A stretch of DNA of 64,000 nt. It comes from Apium graveolens. Its lineage: Eukaryota > Streptophyta > Magnoliopsida > Apiales > Apiaceae. The stretch lies in contig NC_133650.1 in NCBI RefSeq assembly GCF_009905375.1, forward strand, positions 61,519,628-61,583,627, read 5' to 3'. Numbering within the stretch: the stretch's first letter is position 1; each line of letters begins with the position of its first letter. The translations under genes were made by a program, and so were the position numbers. Below, in pieces: positions 1 to 11,485 of the stretch. The notes under the pieces are model-generated. The model saw nothing but the letters and a program-made list of their open reading frames with translations. It did no database searches and was not told where the DNA came from.

Positions 1-930
1 GGTTGGGGTTGTTATGATGTGATGAGGATGGATGTTGGTTGTATGTTGGATTTGAGGTTGATTTGGAATGGGTTTGAATGGTTTAAAATATTGGAAATCG
101 CGTAAATATAGCCGTCGTAACGTCCGATTTTCTTTGGACTGTTTTTGTGCATAGCATTAGGACCCGAGAACCCCCTGCTAGATTATGACCACTGCCATGT
201 TTAGATAGCTCATGTTATGAGCTTCGTTTTGATATGTAGTTCGTTCGATTCCGATGCACGGTTTAGGAGAAACGACCGTTTCAAGTAACGGCGTTTCGTG
301 AACGAAACTTTTCCCCTCGCCTTACTTTGAAACATAGGTTAAAGACCAATAAGGGTTAATTAATGTATGAAACATTTATGGTAAGTGTGTTAGGCAGTTG
401 GTAAGACACTCGCGAAGGAATTGCCTTAAAACTCGTAATGGTTAAATTATTAAAAATGGTGGAGCCGAGGGTACTCGAGTGACTTAAGAGAATCAGTAAG
501 CGCAAAGCGAGCGTTAGAGTCTAATTTGGTTAAAGTATAGATTTACAAGTGACTTTGGTTTAATTCCAACTCACATGTTGTTTATAGGTTATCAGACTCG
601 TCCCGAGCCATTTGTAACCCCCAGTCGCTCAGGCAAGTATTCTATCCGTTATACTGTTGTTGTGATGTATACATTTGTATATGCATGATCTTGCGATAAA
701 TGCATATTGGTTATTTAGCAAATTCTTGCGATATATTGTAGCATGTGATATGGTATATATGCATGCCTATTTCATATTCTTGAAATATATATCTGTTGGT
801 TCAGTTGATAATACCTATGCTAGAGAATAGCGGTAACTTGCATATACCCTTAGTATAGGGACCCAAAGGTGAAAATATTTTCTAAAACCGGGAGTCGAGG
901 ATCCCGAGTAGATTTTGTATATATGGATAT

Positions 931-932
<2 letters not shown>

Positions 933-978
<46 letters not shown>
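933..978. repeat. (AT)n microsatellite in LTR B
   Basis: About 46 bases of alternating AT lie in the LTR at the same relative place as the AT run at 11430-11485 in LTR C. Short open frames reading poly-Ile/Tyr across it are artefacts of the repeat. Confidence 0.95.
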
Positions 979-981
<3 letters not shown>

Positions 982-1020
982 ATAAGGTTTATTCGATAAC
1001 TTTAACTTTATTTTATTATT

Positions 1021-1237
1021 GAATATTATTTGAATATTCATTCGAGGGCTTATGACTCTTTTATATTATTTATTGAATATTATTTGAATATTCATTCGAG
1101 GGCTTGTGACTCTTTTATATTATTTATTGAATATTATTTGAATATTCATTCGAAGGCTTATGACTCAGTTTATATTATTTAATGAATATTATTTGAATAT
1201 TCATTTGAGGATCTATGACTCCGATTATTTGCTGAGG
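1021..1237 (+). repeat. 54-bp tandem repeat, four copies
   Basis: Copies begin at 1021, 1075, 1129 and 1184, each starting GAATATTATTTGAATATTC and followed by a CGAGGGCTTATGACTC-like tail. The fourth copy is the most diverged. Each unit is itself partly palindromic. The same array occurs in both C LTRs (11216, 20888), so it is an old part of the LTR. Confidence 0.9.
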
Positions 1238-1863
1238 TATATTCTTTATTTTATTAAAGAATAAGGTGTCAATAATCAAACTTATTTTCGATTATTCAAA
1301 TAAAGATAATACTTTCATATAAGTATATCTTTGGTTATTTAATACTCGTTTCAAGTATAAATTTTAATACTTCTACTTCAATTATTTTTATAAAGATTAT
1401 TCTTTATGGGAATATTATTTAAATAATAATATTCAGTCATTTTCTAAATATTCTGGGGACTGATTTACTTCATTAAATCAGCTTTACTCCAAACACTCTA
1501 TAAAGTGTTTTCGAGTCTTCAAAATGATTTTTAAAGTCAGAGCGGATCCCAAAACTCATTTTTATATTTAAGATCTTCCTTTTTTAAGGGGATTTAAATA
1601 CTCGCTCAAAACCTGGGGAATCCGGCTCTGTGGTGTATTTTATATTCGCAACGAGGTTGCAGTTTTGGTAAATGAATTGATTACTTGCCCAATGTTCGGG
1701 AAGTAAGCCCATCTAATTGAGTCGGCATAAGCGACAGGCCGGGGTACGGTCTATGAAAGTGTAAGTGGCTGGGTGGCAGTCCATCAACGCGTAAGAGGCC
1801 GGGTGGCGGTCCAGCACTAGGTCCTTATGTGGCCAGGGTGATGACCGGTGGGAAATTCATCCA

Positions 1864-1875
1864 TCTACTAGTAGA
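1864..1875. promoter_or_regulatory. Conserved 12-bp palindrome, LTR B version
   Basis: TCTACTAGTAGA is a perfect palindrome placed just after the GGCCAGGGTGAT block. The homologous positions in LTRs C, A and A' are also perfect 12-bp palindromes, with different bases in A and A'. The function is unknown; a dimer-initiation or protein-dimer site is possible. Confidence 0.6.
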
Positions 1876-2602
1876 AAAGGTTACTTATTGGTATCTTTGC
1901 CTGATAAGCAAGATATCTGGTTTATGCCAAAATTCTTTTCCTTTCCAAAATTCATTGGATGTTTCAAACTCTGTTCATACTTTACATAACAGAGGTTCCA
2001 GGAAATGTTTAAGAGATATATATATATGTGGATATATATATATCGGGACTAAATAAAGTATCTCGTAACTTTATTTCATTCAATAATATTTCAAAGATTG
2101 AATCTATTCAAATCTTGTCTTGTAGTCTCATCTATGTGATGAACTTTTGAAACTGATTATAACTTGAACGGTGGTAGTTCAAGTAGTATTGGGAAAGATA
2201 TAAGTATATTGGGGTATTTGGTAACCTCATCTTTTATACTTATATCTAATTAATAATTGTCTTATGAATGACAAAGATTTTCAGAAAAACGTTGAGACAA
2301 GGTTAGATATATGAGATCACCTTGCAACGATATTTTTTTATACAGTTATACACTGGGACTTTGTGTATATTATGCATGGAAGAGGACTTCCAATATTTTG
2401 AAAAGTATATATATGTATATATACTGAATATTTTGCAACTTCATCGCATTAAGATATCAAACTTGGTTCATTTCTTTTGACCAAGACTTTCATGAGTATT
2501 ATGAGTAGGCTCATATATTGTAAATCATTATACATATTATTTTGGTGGGCTTGCTGCTCACCCTTGCTTTATTTCTTCATCACACAACAACAGTTAGGAA
2601 AG

Positions 2603-2689
2603 ATGGCCAGACTCCAGCAGACCCAGCGCAAGCGCGTGGGAAGCGTCCCGCGTCTTCCCGTTGATGTTGTAGCTGCTATAGCTGCAGAG
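2603..2689 (+). CDS. LTR-encoded first coding exon (putative), element B
   Basis: A 29-codon frame starts at the ATG at 2603, shortly after a CACAACAACAG leader motif. It encodes a basic peptide with the core QRKRVGSVPRLP. It ends at GCAGAG|GTAGAT, a good splice donor in phase 0. The frames at the same place in LTRs A, C and A' align at R(K/E)xxG(N/S) and also end at a phase-0 site (the donor is decayed in A'). The frame runs on to 2761 if it is not spliced. Reading it as a short coding exon is inference from comparison; no acceptor for B is in the window. Confidence 0.5.
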
Positions 2690-3008
2690 GTAGATCTATT
2701 GTTGATCAGACCATCTACTTTTGAGAATCAATTATGTATAATTATAACTTGTGGCAGATAATGGCAATTAACTGTAAATTTATCAAGTAATCATTTTGGG
2801 TTGTAATAACTTTTAAATTGTGGATTCAAAGACTTGTACTTATTTAAATTTCATCTCTGAGACTATAACGGGTTGTGGTGTGTGTTAGTGTGGGGTCACA
2901 GCATAAGGTTATTTTTTATTAATTAAGTGAAGTGATATTGTGGAAAGAAAGACCGTGACGACCCGGATCCCCGACCCCGGATCTGGGGGTGTTACATTCT
3001 TTATAATT

Positions 3009-4604
3009 CTACACTCTTATCTTAACTTTCTTCTGTTCACAATCTATTTGCGCTCCGTTACTGGATAACCAATCCATTCCTAAGATCACATCAAATTCTC
3101 CTAATGCGAATGGTATTAGGTCGACCTCGAAGATCTTCCCTTCTAATTTCAGCTTGCACTTAGGGTATATTTGATTTACAGGGATTATTTCTTTGTTTGC
3201 TATTTCCACTCGTAATACCTCACGTAAGGGTATGGCATTAAGTTTTAACTTGCTAGCAAAATCTTGAGATATAAAAGACTTGGTTGCTCCAGAATCAAAT
3301 AGGACATTTGCATGTTCGGAATTTAACAAAAGGGTACCTGCTATCACGTAAGTGTTTCGGACAGCATCCTGAACAATCATGTTGAAGGTCCTAGTGGCTG
3401 GAGGTCGGTTGGATGCAGCTCTACTCATTCCTGAGGCTGGGGGCTTCAACATTGGGCAATCCCTCTTCATGTGCCCTACCTTCCCACATTGGAAACATGT
3501 TACTTTGGGCCGGGTGCAACTGTTGGCAAGGTGCCCGATTTGGTCACACAGGTAACATCTCAGAGGGGCTCTTGTCTGGGTACACACTCCAAGGTGCCTC
3601 TTCTTACAGGTTGGACATTCTGGTATTGGGACACGTGGTTGGCTATGAAATGTTGCCCTAGATTGTCCGCCGCCCTGGCCAACGCTCTCACTTGGGGCCT
3701 TTCTGAATCCGGGGCCTCTTGTAGGTTGGGACACCGCTCCCCTGACGAACTTGCTTGGAAGGCTCCTATTCCCGGTTCCTATTCCTTGGCTTCCTATTTT
3801 CCTCTTCCTATTCTCCTTTTCTTTCACAGTCTGTTCACTGCCAGCTTCAACAATCGAGGCTTTTGGTACTAAGGTGGCATAGTCTGTCAGCTCTAACACT
3901 GCTACTCGGTTCTGTATCCATTGTTAAAGACCAAGCTGAAACCTTCGCGCTTTCTTTTCTTCGGTATTTACAAACTCAGGCACAAATCTAGACAACTCAG
4001 TAAATTTGGCCTCATATTCTGCCACGGTCATCTTATCCTGTTTCAACTCCAGAAACCTAATCTCCATTTGGGTTTCCATAAACCTAGGTAAGTACTTGTC
4101 TAAGAACAGTCGGGTAAATCTATCCCATGGAATCACAGCATCAGTTTCTAGGTTTCGTTTGGACTCCCACCAGTAGTTAGCTTCTCCTTTCAGCATGTAA
4201 GAAGCGAAAATGGTCTTATGTCGTTCCTCAACTCCTAGTATCTTGAAGGACTTTTCTATCTCTTTCAGCCAGGCCCGTGCTTCAATGGGGTCGGCAGATC
4301 CTAGAAACTCTGGGGGTTTGAGGGATTTGAAGGCTCTAAAGGCAGTAACTGCAGTCTGTTGGGCAACATGGGGCTGTGGTGGAATAGGCTGTTGGTTCAT
4401 ATTTGCTCTCAGCAGTTCCATAAATTCATTCATGGGGTTCCCTCCCTGTTGGGTATCCTCAGCCTCTTCTTCTATATATTCTTCCTCATCATATTCATTA
4501 TAGTCTATGTCTTCTTCACTTTCCTCATTTACTACTGGGTCACCTCGTTGTTGGTTAACAGACTCTGTGGGCTGTGCCCTGGTTCCTCTTCTACGGTGTG
4601 GCAT
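3009..4604 (-). pseudogene. Element A gag-protease, broken
   Basis: This is the structural protein and aspartic protease of a chromovirus-like (Tekay-type) Gypsy retrotransposon. One frame of 532 codons starts at ATG 4604 with an acidic, low-complexity N-terminus. A retrotransposon gag domain follows (PPEFLGSADPIEARAWL, GEANYWWES), then two CCHC zinc knuckles, CYLCDQIGHLANSC (about 3518-3560) and CFQCGKVGHMKRDC (about 3455-3496), and a protease with the active site LFDSGATKSF and the ending ILGMDWLS. A single in-frame TAA at codon 227 (3924-3926) interrupts it, probably CAA to TAA. The frame stops at 3009, 13 bases before element B. Reverse transcriptase and integrase should lie beyond B, off the window. 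Confidence 0.9.
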
Positions 4605-5155
4605 TATTCTGATAAGGAAAATTGGTCACATGATTATAACAGTTAGGTTATTTTATTCATATATAAGCATGTCATTTATTACATAACAGGTTTTATAAAG
4701 TGCATTAATATAGACATCATTTCTTAATAACTGCTTAGATATATATTCATAAGATCTCCCAATTATATCTCGGGGATGAAACAACTAGCCGAGTTCATAC
4801 ATGCCTGATTACAATCTATCACTACTAGTTCTAAATACTGAAATGAAAATACCTAAGCCGTGTACCCTGAAAGGCTAGAAACGTTATCTACTACTAGCAA
4901 TCCTATCAAAATTGGTGACAAGTCACTCAGCCTTTTTCAAGGTCTACATCTAGTCACTAATCTCTCAGTCACTATCACTGTGAGTGAGGTCACTCACCCT
5001 CCTCATCGCTCCTGCAATCATCATTTCTGCATCAACTACTGGGATGTATCCTCCCACTGATGTCATCCTCATCTGAACCCAGGTACGGAGCTCGGTCCCA
5101 TCGATCTCTCTACGGGCTATGGCTGGGGAAGCAGCTCTGAAATCTCTGGGGTATC
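4605..5155 (-). other. Untranslated stretch between acidic ORF and gag of element A
   Basis: About 550 bases of AT-rich leader separate the stop at 5156 from the gag ATG at 4604. Only shadow frames occur here and I see no conserved motif. Confidence 0.6.
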
Positions 5156-5626
5156 CTAGTCGGGTGGTCTCTCAGCTGTCAGTGCCTGGCGTAACTCAAC
5201 AATGCTGGCAAACGCTGCTGTGATCTCAGCATTAAGCTGACCCACTACCCAATCGTGTATGGCTACATGCATGGTCGCCGGTGGTGGTAGAGGTGAATCT
5301 GGGTCGCTAGAGCATATGTTATGGACCTCATGGAACTGTGCGCGTATCGCCTCCTCATCATCGTCATCAGTATAGGACATAGGGCTCTGGATCCCTGGGG
5401 GTGGTGTAGGAGAGCGAATAGCCTGGTGTGGGTACATCTCTACATCTCTCCATATTACGCCATTAGCTACGGGGACAGGAAGCTCAGTCTCCACCTCTAG
5501 GACATCCTCAGTAGGGTCATCGTCTGAATCATCAATGGGTGGGCTCTCTGGCTCGGGAATAGGGTTATGCTCAGGAATCATGACATCATCAACAGGGTCA
5601 ACCTCCCTCCTAGGCTCCACTGGTAC
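5156..5626 (-). CDS. Acidic leader ORF of element A without its own ATG (putative second exon)
   Basis: This open frame lies between the primer site and gag. It encodes about 156 residues rich in Asp, Glu and Pro (for example PIDDSDDDPTEDVLEVE and YTDDDDEEAI). No ATG opens it. Directly upstream sits CTATTGTGTCAG|GTACC, a good 3' splice site. Cutting at that AG gives phase 0, the phase of the donor at the end of the LTR exon at 6150-6230. The spliced product would be about 183 residues. A remnant of a similar acidic frame is seen in element C near 18715-18970. The product's function is unknown; it resembles no enzyme I recognise. Confidence 0.5.
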   Translation of the reverse strand, partial: VPVEPRREVDPVDDVMIPEHNPIPEPESPPIDDSDDDPTEDVLEVETELPVPVANGVIWRDVEMYPHQAIRSPTPPPGIQSPMSYTDDDDEEAIRAQFHEVHNICSSDPDSPLPPPATMHVAIHDWVVGQLNAEITAAFASIVELRQALTAERPPD

Positions 5627-5801
5627 CTGACACAATAGGCAAGGTGTTACTAACTTAGAGTTGGAATTCCCTTGAGGGTAAAACAGTCAAGACTACCCGT
5701 GTAGCCCGACGACGAACTCGACTTGAGCTCTAATTGATTGTTTTATTATTCTTAGGTCTACATATTTTATATCGTATCGTTTCCAAGATTTGATAACCTA
5801 T

Positions 5802-5814
5802 GGCTCTGATACCA
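5802..5814 (-). promoter_or_regulatory. Primer binding site of element A (initiator tRNA-Met)
   Basis: The minus strand reads TGGTATCAGAGCC four bases after the LTR end GGGTGCCACA. This is the usual plant primer site matching the 3' end of initiator tRNA-Met, where minus-strand DNA synthesis starts. Confidence 0.95.
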
Positions 5815-6149
5815 TTTCTGTGGCACCCCAAAACCCGGGGTCAGGAGTCTCGGAAGCCACGCTATATAAACTCACACAACTCACACTACAATATGTAAAT
5901 ACTCACGCTTCACGACCCCACACTTAACACACACACACACTTACAAGTTATTGTCTTGGAAACGAACCATCATTACTAGAGAAATTTTATTACAACCCCA
6001 ATATAATTAGTCTTATCGGGGGGTGACCTTTAAGTAAGGTTAATCCGCCGGCCAAATATACGTTTCTTATTTCTTATCTTACATAAACCATATTTATAAA
6101 TAAGTCGAACTATGAACAACGGAAAACTAATCCAGCTTATTCCGACTAC

Positions 6150-6230
6150 CTGAGGTACCACACCAAACAATCTACGGAACAGCTGGCCATTTCCTACCCA
6201 TTTCCTGGCCGTGGTTCTCATGGCAGGCAT
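6150..6230 (-). CDS. LTR-encoded first coding exon (putative), element A
   Basis: The ATG at 6230 opens 27 codons (start MPAMRTTARKWVGN, end FGVVPQ) and ends exactly at CCTCAG|GTAGTC, a splice donor in phase 0. Upstream is a CACAACACAACAG leader motif shared with LTRs B, C and A'. Joining it to the acceptor at 5627/5626 keeps the frame and removes the LTR end and primer site. Unspliced, the frame runs to 6030. The exon model is inference from four related LTRs. Confidence 0.55.
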
Positions 6231-6554
6231 CTTGATTCACTGTTGTGTTGTATCAATTTAAGAAAACAAGTGTGAGCTATGATGCTCAGCATAATAATGT
6301 ACAGTATGAAAATGACTGTATAATAACATCATATTTTATGTATGTGTTTTATTTAAAAGTAGATTTCTTGGTGTCCCACACCTTCTTATGAAAACAATTC
6401 TTTAAGGGGTTTTATAACCTGCGAATACCTTAATAGTAATCCCAGCACCAAGGCTTGGGTTACGGTATTGCATATCAATTCCAATTGGAAGAGTTTGGAC
6501 ATCTCACATGAGCCACCGCATACGATGATCAGTCGTCCTACGAAAGTAAGCTTC

Positions 6555-6566
6555 TTTACTAGTAAA
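6555..6566. promoter_or_regulatory. Conserved 12-bp palindrome, LTR A version
   Basis: TTTACTAGTAAA stands where LTRs B and C have TCTACTAGTAGA. Both halves have changed together (C to T on one side, G to A on the other), so the palindrome is kept. Confidence 0.6.
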
Positions 6567-8876
6567 AGGACGAACACCGTCATCTCTCGGGTATCACCCT
6601 GGCCGCATTCGGGCTACGTGTCCCATTTTCGGGTATGCAAATACTTCACAAGTTCCTGAGTACACAGAGTACCTTCGCCTGCGGTACCTTTGGTAGCCCA
6701 TCTAGCACACGTAGTAACAGAGTCTACCCCTCCATTGTCCTTCAACATAATTCTATCAATCTCGAGAACTCGAACCACATTGAAGTTCCCCAAGCGTTTT
6801 GCTTGTTGATAGAGATAGTTTACCTTTTTTTTTAAAAATATAAGTGTATATATATGTATATACGTACTTCCGAGAATTTCGGAGGAAGTACTAGGGATGT
6901 GAGTTGACCGTTGTCAACAGATAATTAATAAGGGGAAAAGTTTCTTCTCAAAACTATATTCAATATAATAATAAGTCGGGATAATATTTACCGACGATCT
7001 GAAATTATTCAAATAATATTTCTGAATCAGAAAGTATATCAGGATCTATGATCTTTAAATCAATAACAATCCTTAAATAAATAATCATTAATTAAATAGT
7101 AGTCTATAAATAATTAATTGATAATTGATATTAATCATACCTCGAATGAATTATTCTCTAAAAGATTTATTTAAATAATATTCCTCAACTAGTTTGTGTT
7201 TACATAATTAATAATCTATAATGATTAATCGGGTTTGAAATAAATAATCATTGAAGTATACTATTCCTATAATAAAGGAATACGTATATAGTATTTATTA
7301 TCCGAAGCAATAAAATATAGTTGAGGGAATATGCTTGTTGGGAAATCATTTTAAAAGTTCGAGGTGTTTTAATGTTTCTTAAATGGAAGATGAGTCCCTT
7401 TAAAACGTACTACTATGGACTTATAACCGGCCTATGATATCTCCGGAACGATTCCCGGGTTTTATCTTAAATCCCGACCGACCCTCGGTCTTATATAACA
7501 CATCACGCTTAAAGCAAAATAACATTTCACGATATATACTTATCGTACAACATCGCTATATTATGTGAAAATTCAAAAACTATGTATCATGGCAAACATG
7601 GTATTTAAGCGATGGTAGTAAAACAATCCTTTCACAACACAACAATAAAAATGGAGTTGGGTTTGTAAACTTGCCTGGGTATCTCGAGGTGGAGGATGCT
7701 CTAGGTTCCGCCCGGAAATCTATAACCATAAACATATTTCATTTCGTTAGGTTCCGTCCTAACTTACGGTAACTCGCACTCATGTGCTACTCATTATACA
7801 CCCTCTCAATTCATAATACCCTTAACATTTCTTTTAAGTCATAAACACTTTATGGTCACTTCATTTTCCTAAGTATCTTAAGTTCATTCTCAATATCGTC
7901 GTCGGCTCCGCTTAAGGATTCTTACGGTTTTTACTCGCGCGGTCTCGGCTCCGACATTTTTATAAAATTGAGAAATCATTATTTTCACTTGAAATTTTTA
8001 TGACAGTTAGTAAACTCAATATTTTACTCTCTGTAAAAATTTCATGATTTATGAACACTTTTTAGTCTTTCCTTTATATTTTCAAAGTTCGTGATTCGTA
8101 GTAGTTTTTGTTGCGTAAATCACTTTTACTAAAATGACCATAACCTTTGATCCGTAAATTAGAATCAAGTGATTCAAGCACCTAAACGATCCTTATAACA
8201 TTGTCTATCCTAAACAGAGGTTATTTCTCAAGAATCTACAGTTTACAACTTCAGGACTTTCTGCAGAAACTTAAAGTTACGGTTTATTGGTTTTAACAAA
8301 GTTACGTTTACGATCGGGGTTTCGTTTACACCTTAACTATCAACACAACCACGAACAATCATCATATCATCATCAACACACAAACTCCTCTCAAGAACAT
8401 CATGTTATTGAGGCAATAACAACCAACCTTAAATCTACTTAACTTAATCATCAAGATTTCATCAATAACACTTAGTAAGCTAGGTTTACTAACACCTACT
8501 AAATGGATCTTAAACATGAACCTTAAATAAAGTTAGGCCAAAGATTTTTACCTTTCTTGAAAGCTTGAGATGTGTTCTTGAGGATGGTGGAGGCTTGGAA
8601 GTGCTTGGTATGATTTTTGGAACCTAAAACCACCATTAAAATCAAGAACCAAAGAGAGGTTACTATTCACACTATTCACTAGTGAGTTTCTTGAATTTAT
8701 TTCACCCATCAAACCTTGATAAAAAGAGATGAAAGATTTTTCTTACCTTATTTTAGTTGCTAGGAGGCTTGGGAATTAATTGTGTGATTTTACAAGAACT
8801 AGAGCTTGGAGTTTTGAATTCCCATTTCCCTTTTTTTCTTCAAATTGCCGAATGGGAGCTTTGTGAGGGGGGGGGG

Positions 8877-8884
8877 TATTTATA
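8877..8884 (-). promoter_or_regulatory. TATA box of LTR A
   Basis: The minus strand reads GCTATAAATACCCC, a strong plant TATA box in a locally GC-richer stretch next to a run of G/C. It lies about 0.7 kb inside the restored LTR start, as expected for U3. The resulting leader would be about 3 kb long and would include the palindrome and the LTR exon. Confidence 0.6.
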
Positions 8885-9757
8885 GCACTTGGTTGCTTCT
8901 CTTGGATGATTTTTAGGTTGCTTCTTGGAAGGTGACTTGATATCTTTGCAATTTGATCTTTATTCTTCCTAGGATAGCCTTAGGTTTATTCCTTGTCTTC
9001 GAATCCATGGACATATCTTTGTAGCTTGCTAGCTTACAAGCTAAACTACAAGGTTAGCTCCTTAGCACACTATTTTCTAGCTAGCTTGGTCATCCTAGGG
9101 TTAGCTCACTATTTGATGAAGTAACCATGGTTACTTCCTTACCATGGTTTAGTTAGTGCGTTACGTTTAATTAATCGTTTACGCGTTCGCTAGATTACTT
9201 AAACGTTCTCCGCAATACTTATTCGTAAATGGTTCGCAACGTAATTCTTTTTGTATTTATTCCTTATATTTTTATTTATCCTACTTGAATATAAATCCAT
9301 AGGATTTTAATCTCGTAATTATATTGTGATTCCCGTAATCCTTGATAAGTCGTAATTACGGTCATTTTTCAAAGTTCATTTTCTTCGAAAACTAATAGCG
9401 TTTACATACACTCATTTGGTACGTATAGTCGTGATATCAATTCTGTAACACCCCCAAATCCGGGGTCGGGGATCCGGGTTGTCACGAGTTCCATTTTCCT
9501 TAATAATACCCAATCTTAATAAATAATCAACTACTCTGTACGGTGACCCCACAATAAACACACACACCACAAGTTATAGTCTCAGAGATGAATATCCAAA
9601 AAAATAACACGAGTCATTTTATTCCAAAATTATATGCCATTACACCTTAAAAGGGTTTCTGAATAGATTTACATTTCTTTGCCATTATTATAATTGATAA
9701 AGATATATAAGTCTGGTATATCAAAAGTTGAAAGCCTAGCCTATTGGTAGTTCCTAC

Positions 9758-9841
9758 CTCAGCTACAGCGACATCAACGCCTATAGGAAACTGCGGAACG
9801 TTTCCTATCCGCTCGCGAATTGGGAGCTTGGTCCTGTTCAT
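9758..9841 (-). CDS. LTR-encoded first coding exon (putative), element C 3' LTR
   Basis: ATG at 9841, 28 codons with the core PIRERIGNVPQFP, ending at GCTGAG|GTAGGA, a phase-0 splice donor. The CACAACAACAG motif precedes it. It corresponds to 2603-2689 in LTR B and 6150-6230 in LTR A. Without splicing the frame continues to 9647. Confidence 0.5.
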
Positions 9842-10561
9842 CTTTTCTATCTGTTGTTGTGTGATGAAAGAAGAAAGCAAGGGTGAGCAACAAGCCCACC
9901 AAAATAATATGTATAATGATTAACTATATATGAGCATTCTCATAGTACTCATGAAAGTCTTGGTCAAGAAGAAATGAACCAAGCTGATATCTTAACGCGA
10001 CCAAGTCGCAAAATATTTAGTATATATGTATATATATACTTTTCAAAATCTTGGAAGTCCTCTTCCATGCATAATATACACAGAGTTCCAGTTTATAACT
10101 GTATAAAACTATCGTTGCAAGGTGATTTCATATATCTAACCTTGTCTCAACGTTTTTCCGAAAATCTTTGACATGCACAAGATAATCATTTACTAGATAT
10201 AAGTTTAAAAGATGAAGTTACAAGATACTCCAATATACTTATATCCGAATACTACTTGAACTACCACCGTTCAAGTTATAATCAGTTTCAAAAGTTCATC
10301 ACCCAGATGAGACTACAAGATAAGACTTGAATAGATTCAATCCTTGAAATATCATTATAAATAATGAAGTTACGAGATACTTCATTAAGTCCCGATATAT
10401 ATATTCACCTATATATATATACATTTCATACACTCCTTGAAAACCTCTGTTATGAAAATTATAAACAGAGTTGCAATATCCAATGAATTTTGGAAAGGAG
10501 AAAACCTTGGCATAAACCTGATATCTTGCTGATCAGGCAAAGATACCAATAAGTAACCTTT

Positions 10562-10573
10562 TCTACTAGTAGA
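10562..10573. promoter_or_regulatory. Conserved 12-bp palindrome, LTR C (3' copy)
   Basis: TCTACTAGTAGA, identical to LTR B and to the other C LTR copy. Confidence 0.6.
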
Positions 10574-11215
10574 TGGATGAATCCCCCACTGGTCATCACC
10601 CTGGCCACATAAGGACCTTGTGCTAGACCACCACCCGACCTCTTACGCGTTGATGGACTACCACCCAGCCACTTACACTTTGATAGACCGTACCCCAGCC
10701 TGTCGCTTATGCCGACTCAATTAGATGGACTTACTTCCCGAACGTTGGGCAAGTAATCAAATTGTTTTCTCAAAACAGCAACCACGTTGCGAATGTAAAA
10801 TACACCACAGAGCCGGATCCCCAAGGTTTTGAGCAAGTATTTAAATCCCCTTCAAAAGGAGGATCTTAAATATAAAAGAATGAGTTTTGGGATCCGCCCT
10901 AACTTTTAGAAATCATTTTGAAGACTCGAAAACATTTTTAAGAATGTTTGGAGTACTGCTGATTTATTAAAGCAAATCAGTCCCAATATATTAGAAATAT
11001 CTGAATATTATTATTTAAATAATATTCTCATAAAGATAATCCTTATAAAAATAATCGAAGTAGAAGTGTTAAAACTCATACTTGAAATGAATATTAAATA
11101 ACCAAAGATATACTTATACGAAAGTACTATCTTTATTTGAATAATCAAAAGTAAGTTTGATTATCGAAACATTATTCTTTAACAAAATAAAGAATATTAT
11201 TTAATAAAAATAAGC

Positions 11216-11380
11216 GAGTCATAAGCCCTCGAATGAATATTCAAAATAATATTCATTAATAAAATAAAGGGAGTCATAAGCCCTCGAATGAATATTCAAA
11301 ATAATATTCATTAATAAAATAAACGGAGTCATAAGCCCTTGACTGAATATTCAAAATAATATTCATTAAATAAATAAAAT
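11216..11380 (-). repeat. 55-bp tandem repeat in C 3' LTR
   Basis: Three copies begin GAGTCATAAGCCC at 11216, 11271 and 11327. They are the reverse-strand version of the array in LTR B. Confidence 0.9.
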
Positions 11381-11429
11381 AAGGTTATCGAATAAACCTT
11401 ATTCGATTAATAGTTTTGAAAACTATATC

Positions 11430-11485
11430 AATATATATATATATATATAAATAAATAAATAAATATATATATATATATATATATT
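11430..11485. repeat. AT-rich microsatellite in C 3' LTR
   Basis: Two runs of (AT)n are separated by a short AAAT stretch. The run at the same position in the 5' LTR (about 21102-21132) is shorter, showing slippage since insertion. Confidence 0.9.

Larger units (their letters stand above)
1..2996 (+). mobile_element. Element B: 3' part of a long chromovirus-type LTR
   Basis: This stretch is the reverse-orientation relative of the C LTR at 9444-13533. Shared blocks include the AT repeat, the 54-bp tandem array, the GTGGCCAGGGTGAT block and the terminus GGGGGTGTTACA, which ends at 2996. A C-type LTR is about 4.1 kb, so the first ~1.1 kb and the rest of the element lie off the left edge. The bases after 2996 (TTCTT) are a candidate target duplication. 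The LTR abuts the end of the opposite-strand protease of element A, so B most likely inserted into A. No pol or gag of B is in the window. Whether this is a 3' LTR or a solo LTR cannot be decided. Confidence 0.85.
5819..9443 (-). mobile_element. 5' LTR of element A, main part
   Basis: The LTR ends at 5819 (minus strand GGGGTGCCACA) next to the primer site. It runs right to 9443, where element C is inserted. Its missing first 117 bases are at 30691-30807, so the full LTR is about 3.7 kb. It is related to A' (36215-38210) in opposite orientation over at least 5819-7750, sharing the leader frame, the palindrome and CCACCTC...CCAGGCAAGTTTAC. It also contains a promoter-like TATA box (8877-8884). 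Frames inside it other than 6150-6230 look fortuitous. Confidence 0.9.

Noticed and set aside
850..1041. Minus-strand frame rich in Ile and Tyr
   Set aside because: It translates the AT microsatellite of LTR B and has no gene character.
5802..5814. tRNA-like words TGGTATCAGAGCC and TGGCGCC
   Set aside because: They are primer binding sites next to LTR ends; no tRNA gene was found in the window.
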